A stretch of DNA of 64,000 nucleotides from a virus. The stretch is taken from the IMG/VR virus record IMGVR_UViG_3300032286_000925, positions 31,386 to 95,385 of that record; one strand, given 5' to 3'. The notes beneath the pieces are model-generated. The model ran no database searches, was not told the origin of the DNA, and was given only the letters and a program-made list of their open reading frames with translations. Both the position numbers and the translations under genes were made by a program. Position 1 is the first letter of the stretch; every line of letters begins with the position of its first letter. Positions 32,184 to 41,032 of this stretch are shown here, one piece after another.

Positions 32184-33029
32184 ATGAGTAAAAAACTGTA
32201 TATGCTACACATACCGAAGTGCGGAGGACTTTCAATAAGTCTTATAAAAAAAGTTTTACCAAGAAACATAAACGTTTATCCAAATGAAAGATTTGATGAT
32301 TTTACAGATTTTAATAACTACGATTATGTACATTGGCACTTTGGCTCGACTTTAATAGACGACCCAAACTGCGACACAGTTTGCATAGTTAGAGACCCAG
32401 TAGATAGGGCTATCAGCAATTTTCTTTGGCTAAAGCAGCAGAACAGCCTAATCGAATCGACTGTATACACTGACGATACTTCATTGCTAGACCAACTAAA
32501 ATATTATCTTTTTGAAGACAAGAACTACTTCTCACATAGAAACCTACAAGCAAAATTTCTATCAAATGGAATTTCAAATGATATTTTAGAAGCAGTGTAT
32601 AAAAAAATTCCAAATGAGAAATATTCTATAGACGACGTGGTACCTCTTCTATCTAAGCCAATAAGAATGAAAGATTGGTACATTGAAGATAACAACACCT
32701 CCTTTGAAAACGCAGTAGCAACCCTAGACAAGTGCATTAGCTATCAAACCTTAGAGAATCATTCGGTACTTCTAGAGAGAATTTTTACTTGGTTTAAGGA
32801 AAATAGAGATATAGATGTAAAAAACTCCTACGAGGAGATGTACTCAAATCTTTTAGAAGTAAGAGAAATCCCTTATTACAATTATTCTAGCTACACTGAC
32901 AGTAGTGGTGCGACCTACACCACCACACAAGTTAGACAGCTACTATCCGCTGAAGAAACAAATGAGATATATAATCTTAATAGCATTGACAAACAAATAT
33001 ACGACTATGTGAAAGACAACCCAAAATGA
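32184..33029 (+). CDS. PAPS-dependent sulfotransferase
   Basis: 281 residues. 5'-phosphosulfate loop LHIPKCGGLSISL (residues 8-20, K12 conserved) and the 3'-phosphate strand CIVRDPVDRAISNFLW (R70) are the two PAPS-binding sites of the sulfotransferase family; YDYVHWHFG resembles the middle strand. It would move sulfate from PAPS to a hydroxyl of a sugar or tyrosine. It overlaps the APS kinase gene by 4 bp and follows the fibre genes. Confidence 0.8.
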   Translation: MSKKLYMLHIPKCGGLSISLIKKVLPRNINVYPNERFDDFTDFNNYDYVHWHFGSTLIDDPNCDTVCIVRDPVDRAISNFLWLKQQNSLIESTVYTDDTSLLDQLKYYLFEDKNYFSHRNLQAKFLSNGISNDILEAVYKKIPNEKYSIDDVVPLLSKPIRMKDWYIEDNNTSFENAVATLDKCISYQTLENHSVLLERIFTWFKENRDIDVKNSYEEMYSNLLEVREIPYYNYSSYTDSSGATYTTTQVRQLLSAEETNEIYNLNSIDKQIYDYVKDNPK

Positions 33030-33781
33030 TTATCCAAATTCTAGGATTGCCAGGCTCGGGCAAGACGACCCTAGCCGAAGCCCTAAAAGAGCGACTAAAT
33101 GCTATTCATCTCAATGCAGACGAGGTTCGCTCCACCCTAAACTCCGACCTAGGATTTAGCGAGAAAGACAGAGCAGAAAATGCTCGTCGCCTCGGCGAAA
33201 TGGCTCGCTTGCTATCTAAGCAAGGACACACTGTTATCGTCGACTTTATCTGCCCAACTAAAAACACTCGTGAAGCTTTCGGCACTCCCGACATCAAGAT
33301 TGTGATGAACACTATTGCCTCTAGTCGCTTTGCCGACACCGACGCTATGTGGATTCCAGTAATTGACGCTGACCACACTTTTTACGAGTGGAGGTCAGAC
33401 AAAGAGATGGCTGATGAGGTTATTAAAAAGTTTGATTTGTTTGACTGGTCTGCCCCCACTACTCTCATGCTTGGTCGTTATCAACCTTGGCACGAGGGTC
33501 ATCAAGCACTAAAAGAACAAGCACAAGAACGCACAGAGCAAGTTCTTGTTGGTATTCGTAATACTTATGGCACTTCCAAAAAAGACCCTTTTACTTTTCA
33601 GCAAGTAACTGAGTTTATTCCAGACGAACCAGACACCCTAAAGTTGCGACTGCCAAATATTACTAATATTGTTTATGGGCGTGATGTTGGTTATAAGATT
33701 GAGCATATTGAATTAAGCCCAGAACTTCAAGCTATTTCTGCTACTAAAAAGCGAGCTGAACTTGAGCAAAATAAAAATTAG
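33026..33781 (+). CDS. APS kinase fused to an HxGH nucleotidyltransferase domain
   Basis: 251 residues. Residues 1-140: P-loop GLPGSGKTT (7-15), LNADEVRSTLNSDLGFS and VIVDFICPTKNTREAF, an adenylylsulfate kinase (CysC) fold, which phosphorylates APS to PAPS. Residues about 145-251: LMLGRYQPWHEGH, IVYGRDVGYKI and ISATKKR, the HxGH cytidylyltransferase/NMNAT superfamily. The second domain's substrate is unknown; it is not a plain ATP sulfurylase, which has other motifs. Together with the sulfotransferase it forms a sulfation unit. Confidence 0.8.
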   Translation: MIIQILGLPGSGKTTLAEALKERLNAIHLNADEVRSTLNSDLGFSEKDRAENARRLGEMARLLSKQGHTVIVDFICPTKNTREAFGTPDIKIVMNTIASSRFADTDAMWIPVIDADHTFYEWRSDKEMADEVIKKFDLFDWSAPTTLMLGRYQPWHEGHQALKEQAQERTEQVLVGIRNTYGTSKKDPFTFQQVTEFIPDEPDTLKLRLPNITNIVYGRDVGYKIEHIELSPELQAISATKKRAELEQNKN

Positions 33782-33980
33782 ATTTAATACCAAAGACACC
33801 GATGGATCTTTTCCTTGGCGTATTTTTATAGATGATAAAGAGTTTTTAGCATCTGATATAGAAATTAAAGGGACGGCTGTCGGAGAAAAATCTATAGAAA
33901 ATGATGTAGTTAAGTGGAATATAGTTTGCATCGGTACGGTCGTATGGGACAACAATAAAATTACAATATATTCTAAATAA
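33762..33980 (+). CDS. Small hypothetical protein
   Basis: 72 residues from a TTG start overlapping the kinase gene by 20 bp. Mixed beta (KIRFNTKDTDGSFPWRIFID, IVCIGTVVWDNNKITIY). No family recognised; part of the fibre/sulfation operon. Confidence 0.5.
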   Translation: MSKIKIRFNTKDTDGSFPWRIFIDDKEFLASDIEIKGTAVGEKSIENDVVKWNIVCIGTVVWDNNKITIYSK

Positions 33981-34136
33981 TTAATTAGATTTTTTAGGCC
34001 TAGGCTCTTGTCTAGGGTCTCTAACAAATACAACCCCTTCATGCTTCATTTCGCAACATCTAGCTAACCGGATCACTACAAACCATTCGCCACAAACCTT
34101 ACACACATTTGATTGACTTGGCGGAGGCTTATTCAT
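33981..34136 (-). CDS. Small zinc-binding protein
   Basis: 51 residues: MNKPPPSQSNVCKVCGEWFV, then VIRLARCCEMKH. CxxC and CC-x3-H give a zinc site. AGGATCCC precedes ATG 34136. Ends against the stop of the plus-strand gene at 33980. Unknown function. Confidence 0.6.
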   Translation of the reverse strand: MNKPPPSQSNVCKVCGEWFVVIRLARCCEMKHEGVVFVRDPRQEPRPKKSN

Positions 34137-34249
34137 GGGATCCTAAACACATAGTGAAGTTGTGTACCAATTATCCCACACTGTGTAGTAAACTACCTGA
34201 TGTATAGATTTAAGTTTAAGTTTATACAGCTTTTTTTGCTCATTTTTTC

Positions 34250-34279
34250 TGTACAAAAATGATACATTATTATATAACT
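34250..34279 (+). promoter_or_regulatory. Repeated 30-bp promoter (copy 2)
   Basis: TGTACA (34250-34255), 17-bp spacer, TATAAC (34273-34278). Differs by 1 of 30 bases from the minus-strand copy at 19203-19232. The AGGAG site follows, then ATG at 34290. Confidence 0.75.
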
Positions 34280-34289
34280 TAGGAGAAGT

Positions 34290-34850
34290 ATGAAGGATTG
34301 GATAGCATTGTCCGGCTGGGCTAGGTCTGGAAAAGATAGCATAGCCGAATATTTAGTTAAAGAGCATGGATACACAAGAGTTTCTTTTGCAGATCCCATG
34401 AGAGAAGCATTGGTGGCTTTAAACCCTCAAATTAGATATTTTGAAACTAATCTTCCATTAGCCACAGCAGTAAGAATTATTGGGTGGGAAGAATTAAAAG
34501 AAAATAGTGAAGATGTACGAGAGCTTTTACAAAGAATGGGTACAGAAGTTGGAAGAAATCTCTTTGGAAAAAATTTTTGGGTAGATTTAGCAATTAAAGA
34601 AGCAAAAAAACACAAAAAAGTGGTGTTTTCTGACTGCAGATATTTAAATGAAGCAGAGGCTGTACGAAAGCGCGGGGGTAGGGTTTGGAGAATAACAAGA
34701 CCTGGAGTAAGACCAGCTAATACACATACTTCAGAAAAAGATTTAGACGATTACGAGTTTGATGCCCTAGTAATTAATGACTCCACCTTACTAAAACTTC
34801 ATAAAAAAGTGGATCAGATTTTGGAGTGGGCATGGCTGAATCGGGCTTAG
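34290..34850 (+). CDS. Deoxynucleoside monophosphate kinase
   Basis: 186 residues, P-loop GWARSGKDS (9-17), VSFADPMREAL, and FSDCRYLNEAEAV near residue 115: the dNMP kinase family of T4 gp1 type. It raises dNDP pools for replication, together with the reductase. Expressed from a promoter shared with the metalloprotease-like gene. Confidence 0.8.
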   Translation: MKDWIALSGWARSGKDSIAEYLVKEHGYTRVSFADPMREALVALNPQIRYFETNLPLATAVRIIGWEELKENSEDVRELLQRMGTEVGRNLFGKNFWVDLAIKEAKKHKKVVFSDCRYLNEAEAVRKRGGRVWRITRPGVRPANTHTSEKDLDDYEFDALVINDSTLLKLHKKVDQILEWAWLNRA

Positions 34851-35488
34851 CACTTTTATATGCCAGAGTATCTACCCAACTCCAGGTAAACGATGGTGTG
34901 TCACTAGATGTCCAAGAACGCCAACTTCAAAACGCGGCTGAACTAGCTGGATACACCGAGTTTGAGTTAGTAAGAGAGGAAGGACGCTCAGGTAAGTCAA
35001 TTTCAGGCCGTCCGGCCCTTACAGAGGCTTTGAAGAGATTAGACAGTGGAGAAGCAGAAGCTCTTTTTGTGACGCGTATTGACCGCCTAGCCCGCTCTAC
35101 GAAGGATTTTTTGAGCATTATAGACCGAGCAAATGCTAATAAATGGCGTTTAGTTATGCTTGATTTAAACCTAGATACAGCCAGCTATCAGGGTCGTTTC
35201 GTGGTCACCATCATGTCTGCCTTGGCTGAGATGGAACGTGGGATCATTGCAGAACGTCAAAAAGACGTTCATAAAGATAGAAGAGCCCGAGGAATTGTCT
35301 GGGGAGTAGATATGGGACCCAAGAACAAAACCCCCGAAGAAATCAAACAAAGAATTTTGTCTGAAAGAGCTTCAGGGGCTTCATACAAAAAAATTGCAGA
35401 TGGACTTAATCGAGATTCTGTTCCGACTCAGAATGGTCGTCAGTGGTATCCCACAACAGTAAAGAATCTCGTTGACTCAATTGAGTAG
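34832..35488 (+). CDS. Small serine recombinase
   Basis: 218 residues from ATG 34832 (GGAG upstream). Catalytic S14 in YARVSTQ, the EGRSGKSISGRPAL stretch, DRLARSTKDF, and a C-terminal helix-turn-helix (SGASYKKIADGLNRDSVPTQ). Length suits a resolvase/invertase, not a large phage integrase. It could invert or resolve DNA, and the fibre genes lie just upstream. It overlaps the kinase gene and converges with the next gene by 83 bp. Confidence 0.85.
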   Translation: MAESGLALLYARVSTQLQVNDGVSLDVQERQLQNAAELAGYTEFELVREEGRSGKSISGRPALTEALKRLDSGEAEALFVTRIDRLARSTKDFLSIIDRANANKWRLVMLDLNLDTASYQGRFVVTIMSALAEMERGIIAERQKDVHKDRRARGIVWGVDMGPKNKTPEEIKQRILSERASGASYKKIADGLNRDSVPTQNGRQWYPTTVKNLVDSIE

Positions 35489-36236
35489 GTTGATCCCCCT
35501 TTAGCTGCTCATTTCTTAGGACAATGTCATGAAAAAAGCTACCAGAGAATCCGTAGTCTCCAGCATGAATAATATTCACCCATGGAGCTGCCCAGACTTC
35601 TCCTCCAAGTTCACGCCACTTTTCACAAAAATAATAGTCTTCCGACAACAAAATATTGTCATCAGTCACTTCTGTTTTAAAATACTCGGTTACAAGATCA
35701 TTCATGTCAAAAGACCCATCACTTTGATTTAGAGCGTATGATTTACAAGTAGGTTTCATATCCTCAAAGACTTTACGAGTAATAAACATCATTCCAGTAC
35801 CAATCTGAGTCACCTGAAACGGCTCATTAAAGTTAATTTCTGTCTTCTCGGACAAAACATTTACAGCAAAAAATCCAGAATAGTCAGATAGATTTTCTTT
35901 TCCAGCTAACACGGCTTGACGAACCTGATCCCAGTTAATGTTCTTCATAGGGTAAATACCACCAATAAGATCTTTACCAGCATTTACCATCCTTGTAACG
36001 TCCTCATGGTTGAAACCCTCATCCGCATCTATAAATAACAAAGCATCAGCATCACTTTTGATAAACTCGTGAACAAGATTATTACGAGCTCTAGTGATTA
36101 GACTTTCATTGTAGACCTTTGACATCGAAACTTCGTGACCATTACGGATAAGTTCAAAGACTAAATTAAAAAGACTGTCTAGGTAGATACCTTTACAGTT
36201 TCCCCCATACATAGGGGTAGCGATACGTACATGCAT
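35406..36236 (-). CDS. GT-A-type glycosyltransferase
   Basis: 276 residues. VRIATPMYGGNCKGIYLDSL start, FIDADEGFNHED (DxD-type) near residue 69, GTGMMFITRKVFEDM near residue 147 and LSEDYYFC near residue 195. Close in plan to the enzyme at 2241-2906. GGAGAAAAT precedes ATG. Its 3' end overlaps the oppositely transcribed recombinase gene by 83 bp. Confidence 0.75.
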   Translation of the reverse strand: MHVRIATPMYGGNCKGIYLDSLFNLVFELIRNGHEVSMSKVYNESLITRARNNLVHEFIKSDADALLFIDADEGFNHEDVTRMVNAGKDLIGGIYPMKNINWDQVRQAVLAGKENLSDYSGFFAVNVLSEKTEINFNEPFQVTQIGTGMMFITRKVFEDMKPTCKSYALNQSDGSFDMNDLVTEYFKTEVTDDNILLSEDYYFCEKWRELGGEVWAAPWVNIIHAGDYGFSGSFFHDIVLRNEQLKGDQPTQLSQRDSLLLWDTTDDHSESEQNLD

Positions 36237-36262
36237 ATTTTCTCCTGTAGAAATTTAATTTA

Positions 36263-36288
36263 GAGGGGCCGAAAATTATCGACCCCTC
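36263..36288 (-). terminator. Hairpin after the primase-helicase gene
   Basis: GAGGGG pairs with CCCCTC, with CGA/TCG inside and one C-A mismatch. The minus-strand sequence after it is T-rich but not a pure T-run. Likely a terminator for the gene at 36331-38982. Confidence 0.5.
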
Positions 36289-36330
36289 AGCGCCTCTCTC
36301 CCGATACGCGCAGTTATATTCTATACCATG

Positions 36331-38982
36331 TTAGGAACTAAAGTTGGGCACAGACGCAATATAATCTGATGACCAATCCACCGTCTTAGGTACTGGTGCC
36401 GATTGAGGCACCATGCTCATATTTTTAATTTCAGCTTTAGAGCCTTGTCCCTCCACAGTGAGACCTCTATCTTGAAGCTTACGCTGGAACTTGGTCTGAG
36501 CTAAAGGACGCTCACCGCGATCCTCACACCAACGACGGTATGAAACATATATCTCTTTAATCAGTAGTGAAGCGCCTACATTGTCTTTTACTTGCTCATT
36601 TAAGAACAAACCAATGCGATCTTCATTTTCGCGATATTTAGATGAAGCTTCAGCAACAGCCGTACACCAACCAAGAGCATCATTAGCAGAAGAGTTTAAG
36701 TACTTAATAGCACCCTCTACAGCCCACGCTAAGACACCTGGTAAGCCACCATTAGGGTCAAATAAAAATTCTTTTAGCCCCGGGTTTGGTTTTTCTGGAA
36801 CATGTGACCAAGGAATTGCCCTGATACGACGCCACATAGCTTCATCATTAATAGTAGGCCTGTGGTTTGTTGTAATCCATAGTTTAGCCTGAGCATTAAA
36901 TGTGAAAGGTTTTTCACCTGGAGAACGAGCAGAGATTTCAGATGAACCAGTCAACTTTTTGACGGCATTTTCTTTCAGCTTTTCAGACTCTGGCAACTCA
37001 TCAACCCAAACCATACGCTTGCCACGAAGCTCTGCCCAGTGGTATAGGTCGGTGTTACTAGAAGAGCCACCGTTATCAGCAAGAATGCTTGAATCCATAG
37101 GCCAAGAATATTGCTGAGTACCCAAAGCTTTAACAATAGCTTCTACAAATGTATTTTTACCAGAGCCTGGAGGACCATAGACCATAAACAAAACATCTTG
37201 ATCTTTTTTACCAGTTAGAGTGTAGCCAACCGCTCTTTGAATCCAATCTTGAAGCTCTTTATCTCCACCGGTAGCAAAATTAATAAAATCGGTCCACTGT
37301 GTACCGCCCATACCCTCGCTATAGTTGAGAGGGATGCGTTTAGTAATGTGTAAGTCTGGTCTGCCCTTAAGCAGTTTTCCAGTCTTTAAATCAATCACAC
37401 CATTCATTACACCTAGTAGGTTATCATTACTGTCCCAAGAATCTACAGAAGTGACTAGACGTGCATCAGAATTTGCGCTTTCAATAGCAGCATTTAAGCG
37501 AGAGTTAGTTCTAGTTTTTGTAGCCCAACTTAGAATTTTATCTTTTTGATCTTGATCTTCATATTGAATAACTTCTGCTGCAATAATAGAAGGTATACGT
37601 TTAGATATTTCTTGAACACCCAAACTTTCCGCATCCATTTTCCAATACCAGCCATCCCAAATAAACCAGCCAATACCGGGAGTGTAACGGATGTGAGAAC
37701 CAAAGGAGTCTCCCATACGACGACCATTACCGATATCAGTTAAAGAACGTCTACCCGGAGTTCCTCCTTCAGCCTCTGACAAAGAATCAGGGTCTTTAGG
37801 TACACTAACATTTCCAGTAGTGAAAGCACCACTAACCGATAAACCGCTATGTGCAGCATTTGAAATTGCATTTCCAATAAATCCAAGTTCAGAAACATTT
37901 TCAAGGCTATACACTGTCGGATAATCTACAACATCAGTGGTCTCGGGCTGAACGCTAGTGGTTGCCACCCTAGTCTGCACCTGATTATTCTGAGCCCATT
38001 CCATTGCTCCCGGCCAAAGCTTATCCCCAACAGGGTTGTTAGCAACAAAGTCAATTGCACGACGAACGTGCATCAGTAGGCCACCTTGACCCTCAAGTTC
38101 TAAAGGCGGACGAACTTTTTCGTGATTGAACCGGATCATAAGAGTTTCAACAGCAAGTTTACCTGACTCCGAATCAACACCTAGTTTATTTGCAATAGCG
38201 CAAGTAAGCCTGTAAATATCTACTGCACGAGAACCTTCAGCGATCCCATCTTGCAACATTTTATTGATGTCAACACGCTCACCGTCGTAGCTAAGATCTC
38301 CGAGCCAACTCCAATCACCTTGCCCAAGAGACGTGCCACTTCCAGCTCGGCTTTTTTTGCGAAGAGCTTGTAGTAAAAATTCTGGAGCGTCGGCTATAGG
38401 AGTCTGCCAAGGAGCTTTTCCATCAGCCCAGTCGTATGTAACACCAGAACCGTGCCGGCTAGGTGCAACCAAAACGTATCCATTATGTTTAATATCAATA
38501 CCGTCTAATCCAGCGCCTTTTAAATTTCCAACAAGCTGCTCACCCTCTGGAACTCTGAAATAAATATGGCGACCGCGGTACGTTTGTCCTTGATATGTAT
38601 AAGTACCTGTTTGAGTTTCAGCGGTTATAGGAAGTTCTTGACCTAAAAGTTCTTTAAATTTTTCATAAGACTCGTTACCACCCGAACGCGGGTCAATATC
38701 AATAACAATGAACCCAGATGGCTCACAGTGAACTGCAATATTGTTTTCTGGATTTCGAGTCCACCAATCAGTGACAGTGCTAATATCATCGGTAGAGCGT
38801 TTTTGCCACTCACCAATCATAGGATGCTTACCAACATCTTTTGGCTCAGCATGAGAGCCATTACAAGTACAGCGGCCACCATCAGTAATACCAAAACATG
38901 GAAGAAGTTTCCATCCTTGACCGGCATACCAAGCAACAGCTCTAGAAATCTTTTCAGTGTGCGTCATTTGGTTAGAAGACAT
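36331..38982 (-). CDS. Primase-polymerase/D5-type helicase fusion
   Basis: 883 residues from ATG 38982 (AGAAAGG upstream). N-terminal archaeo-eukaryotic primase/polymerase domain: GKHPMIGEW, then VIDIDP (D95, D97) and SRHGSGVTYDW. A middle linker has YVLVAPS. The C-terminal superfamily-3 helicase has GPPGSGKNTF near residue 600 and VWVDELPES. It starts and unwinds replication forks. Phage replication core with PolA. Confidence 0.85.
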   Translation of the reverse strand: MSSNQMTHTEKISRAVAWYAGQGWKLLPCFGITDGGRCTCNGSHAEPKDVGKHPMIGEWQKRSTDDISTVTDWWTRNPENNIAVHCEPSGFIVIDIDPRSGGNESYEKFKELLGQELPITAETQTGTYTYQGQTYRGRHIYFRVPEGEQLVGNLKGAGLDGIDIKHNGYVLVAPSRHGSGVTYDWADGKAPWQTPIADAPEFLLQALRKKSRAGSGTSLGQGDWSWLGDLSYDGERVDINKMLQDGIAEGSRAVDIYRLTCAIANKLGVDSESGKLAVETLMIRFNHEKVRPPLELEGQGGLLMHVRRAIDFVANNPVGDKLWPGAMEWAQNNQVQTRVATTSVQPETTDVVDYPTVYSLENVSELGFIGNAISNAAHSGLSVSGAFTTGNVSVPKDPDSLSEAEGGTPGRRSLTDIGNGRRMGDSFGSHIRYTPGIGWFIWDGWYWKMDAESLGVQEISKRIPSIIAAEVIQYEDQDQKDKILSWATKTRTNSRLNAAIESANSDARLVTSVDSWDSNDNLLGVMNGVIDLKTGKLLKGRPDLHITKRIPLNYSEGMGGTQWTDFINFATGGDKELQDWIQRAVGYTLTGKKDQDVLFMVYGPPGSGKNTFVEAIVKALGTQQYSWPMDSSILADNGGSSSNTDLYHWAELRGKRMVWVDELPESEKLKENAVKKLTGSSEISARSPGEKPFTFNAQAKLWITTNHRPTINDEAMWRRIRAIPWSHVPEKPNPGLKEFLFDPNGGLPGVLAWAVEGAIKYLNSSANDALGWCTAVAEASSKYRENEDRIGLFLNEQVKDNVGASLLIKEIYVSYRRWCEDRGERPLAQTKFQRKLQDRGLTVEGQGSKAEIKNMSMVPQSAPVPKTVDWSSDYIASVPNFSS

Positions 38983-39162
38983 AAAGACCTTTCTATAGAT
39001 AATAAATACATTACACCCTAGGCATGGGAATAGCAAATCTAATTGCAAAATACACGGGTTATTGAAGACCTATAGTGTAGCACGCCTAGGGCTAATCACT
39101 AAGAACAGGTTGAGGTACAATTATACATAAACCGTACATCGCCTATTTTGCATTGGAAAACC

Positions 39163-39495
39163 ATGACATTCGATATAGTTTTTACAACTTCTGCCGTAAT
39201 AACAGCCATTGGCGTCATTGTAGGCGGAATTATTGCTATCTACAGAGTAACACAAAAAATTCAAAAATCCATCGGTTTAGACTCAAAAGGCAGAACAATT
39301 TCTGAAAGACTAGATCGAGTAGAGCATCAGCTGTGGGAAAATGGTGGTAGTTCTTTAGCCGACCGAGTTAACACAATCGAAACCCATGTCATAAAAACTA
39401 CAGCTGAAGTAGAATTAATAAAGAATTTTGTGGTAGGATCTAATGTACAACAACCTGCTACAGTAAAAAAGACTCGCCTAAAAAAAGTCATATAA
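39163..39495 (+). CDS. Small membrane-anchored coiled-coil protein
   Basis: 110 residues from ATG 39163 (GGAAAACC upstream; TTG 39148 is the alternative). One N-terminal membrane helix (VFTTSAVITAIGVIVGGIIA), then a charged helix (SERLDRVEHQLWENG) and a basic end KKTRLKKVI. Unknown; resembles small membrane proteins that tether replication or lysis factors. Confidence 0.6.
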   Translation: MTFDIVFTTSAVITAIGVIVGGIIAIYRVTQKIQKSIGLDSKGRTISERLDRVEHQLWENGGSSLADRVNTIETHVIKTTAEVELIKNFVVGSNVQQPATVKKTRLKKVI

Positions 39496-39566
39496 CTTGC
39501 CATAAACTACAAAAAACACTATAAAATACTAAATGACACATATGACGTACGAAGGAGACACAATTA

Positions 39567-39836
39567 ATGTCACTGTCAGACCGACTTTCCAGTGCACAAT
39601 TGGATGCAAAAAATTTATTTTGTAAAATAGGAAATCTTCTTCAAGGAGACAACCTGTCAGCAAAAGATAGAGAGCAATTAGAAACCGCCCTCAACACACC
39701 ACTAACCGACTCAAAAAGAATAACAAACGCTGCTCTAGCTCGTCTTCTTAGGGAAGAGGGCTATGATATATCAGACAGTTCAATGGATAGACATCGACGA
39801 AAAGACTGCAGTTGCTATAGAAAGGCATCTAAATAA
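39567..39836 (+). CDS. HTH-type DNA-binding protein
   Basis: 89 residues. NAALARLLREEGYDISDSSM, then DRHRRKDCSC: a helix-turn-helix followed by a basic Cys motif that recurs in actinophages just before a metallophosphoesterase. Likely binds DNA. AAGGAG precedes it; the stop overlaps the next start. Confidence 0.65.
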   Translation: MSLSDRLSSAQLDAKNLFCKIGNLLQGDNLSAKDREQLETALNTPLTDSKRITNAALARLLREEGYDISDSSMDRHRRKDCSCYRKASK

Positions 39837-41032
39837 TGAGTTTAAGTGACAAACTAGAAAATCTAGCAAGCCCAGGTAAATCTGGATCAGACACAAGAGC
39901 ATTAAATACTCCAGAAAATTGGAAACCTCGTTTAGAAGTAGACGAGAATGGTGGATATTTAATATCAACTCCTAGGCCCGCTGGGGAAGTCCCTGACTCC
40001 GCAGATATCCTAAAAGAATTCGATCTAGACCCAACATCGTGGTCAGTCACATCTCTTCGCAAGTCGCGATGGCAAACTCATAACGGCGAGTGGTTAGAAG
40101 CAGTTAGAGTTAATCTAGCTCCATCATCCGCGGTGATAGCTGAGCATTTAGACGCAGAAAAATTAATTGACGAAATTAAAAAATGGCGTCCAGAAAAAGG
40201 CATTAAGCAGTCAACTGGAGAAGGTGCATTTACTGTAGTACCTAGCGACCAACAGATTGGTAAAAAAGCTAATGGTCAAGGCACCCAACAATCAATTGAT
40301 AGACTTTTACATTTAACTGAAGCTTCGGTATCTAGATTTAATCAGCTAAAAAAAGCAGGATTAAATCTAGGAACCATGGTATTGGCACTCCCAGGAGACC
40401 ATGTTGAAGGTCTTACAAGTCAGAATGGACGTCTACAAGGTCAGGCTGCATCAGATCTAGGACTAACCGAGCAAGTACGCGTTGCGCGTCGTCTGCTTAT
40501 GGCTCAGATTAAAGCTTTGGCACCACTAACAGAACGCATGATTGTTCCAGTGGTAAATGGAAACCATGATGAAGTTACTCGTCAAGTTGCAGCTGACCCT
40601 GCCGATGGTTGGAATGTAGAGATTGCATCGGCAGTACAAGACGCTTGCGCGGAAAATCCAGCACTACAGCACATAGAGTTTAGATTCCCCGCATCAGGTC
40701 ATCAAACACTAACGGTTGACATAAATGGGACTCTACTGGGCTTGTTTCACGGACATCAAGTTGGTAGAGATGTTCTTAAGTATCTTGCTAATCAAGCAGC
40801 CGGACAGACTGCATTAGGAAATGCTGACGTTTGGATTTCAGGACACTTCCACAACTTTAAGTGCATGGACATAGGCCACAGACTTTGGATTCAGTGCCCA
40901 ACAACGGACCCAGGATCAGAGTGGTTTAGAGATCGAGCTGGGATGGAATCTAAGCCAGGTCTACTTACACTAGTTCTTGGTGGAGACTATAGCCCTCGTG
41001 AACACATTAGTGTGTTACCAGTAAGACTGTGA
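39836..41032 (+). CDS. Metallophosphoesterase (DNA nuclease-type)
   Basis: 398 residues. PSDQQIGKKANGQ, GDHVEG, GNHDE, HGHQ and GHFHN are the calcineurin-type two-metal motifs. In actinophages it usually sits beside this HTH protein and may act as a nuclease in replication or recombination. The first 15 residues repeat those of the preceding protein (MSLSDKL/MSLSDRL). Confidence 0.8.
   Translation: MSLSDKLENLASPGKSGSDTRALNTPENWKPRLEVDENGGYLISTPRPAGEVPDSADILKEFDLDPTSWSVTSLRKSRWQTHNGEWLEAVRVNLAPSSAVIAEHLDAEKLIDEIKKWRPEKGIKQSTGEGAFTVVPSDQQIGKKANGQGTQQSIDRLLHLTEASVSRFNQLKKAGLNLGTMVLALPGDHVEGLTSQNGRLQGQAASDLGLTEQVRVARRLLMAQIKALAPLTERMIVPVVNGNHDEVTRQVAADPADGWNVEIASAVQDACAENPALQHIEFRFPASGHQTLTVDINGTLLGLFHGHQVGRDVLKYLANQAAGQTALGNADVWISGHFHNFKCMDIGHRLWIQCPTTDPGSEWFRDRAGMESKPGLLTLVLGGDYSPREHISVLPVRL

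Noticed and set aside
33459-33781. ATP sulfurylase as identity of the second domain
   Set aside because: The HxGH loop and ISATKKR fit the cytidylyltransferase/NMNAT group better; the sulfurylase QxRNPxHxxH motif is absent.
34832-35488. Phage integrase (large serine integrase)
   Set aside because: At 218 residues it lacks the long C-terminal DNA-binding region of large serine integrases, and no attachment site was seen.
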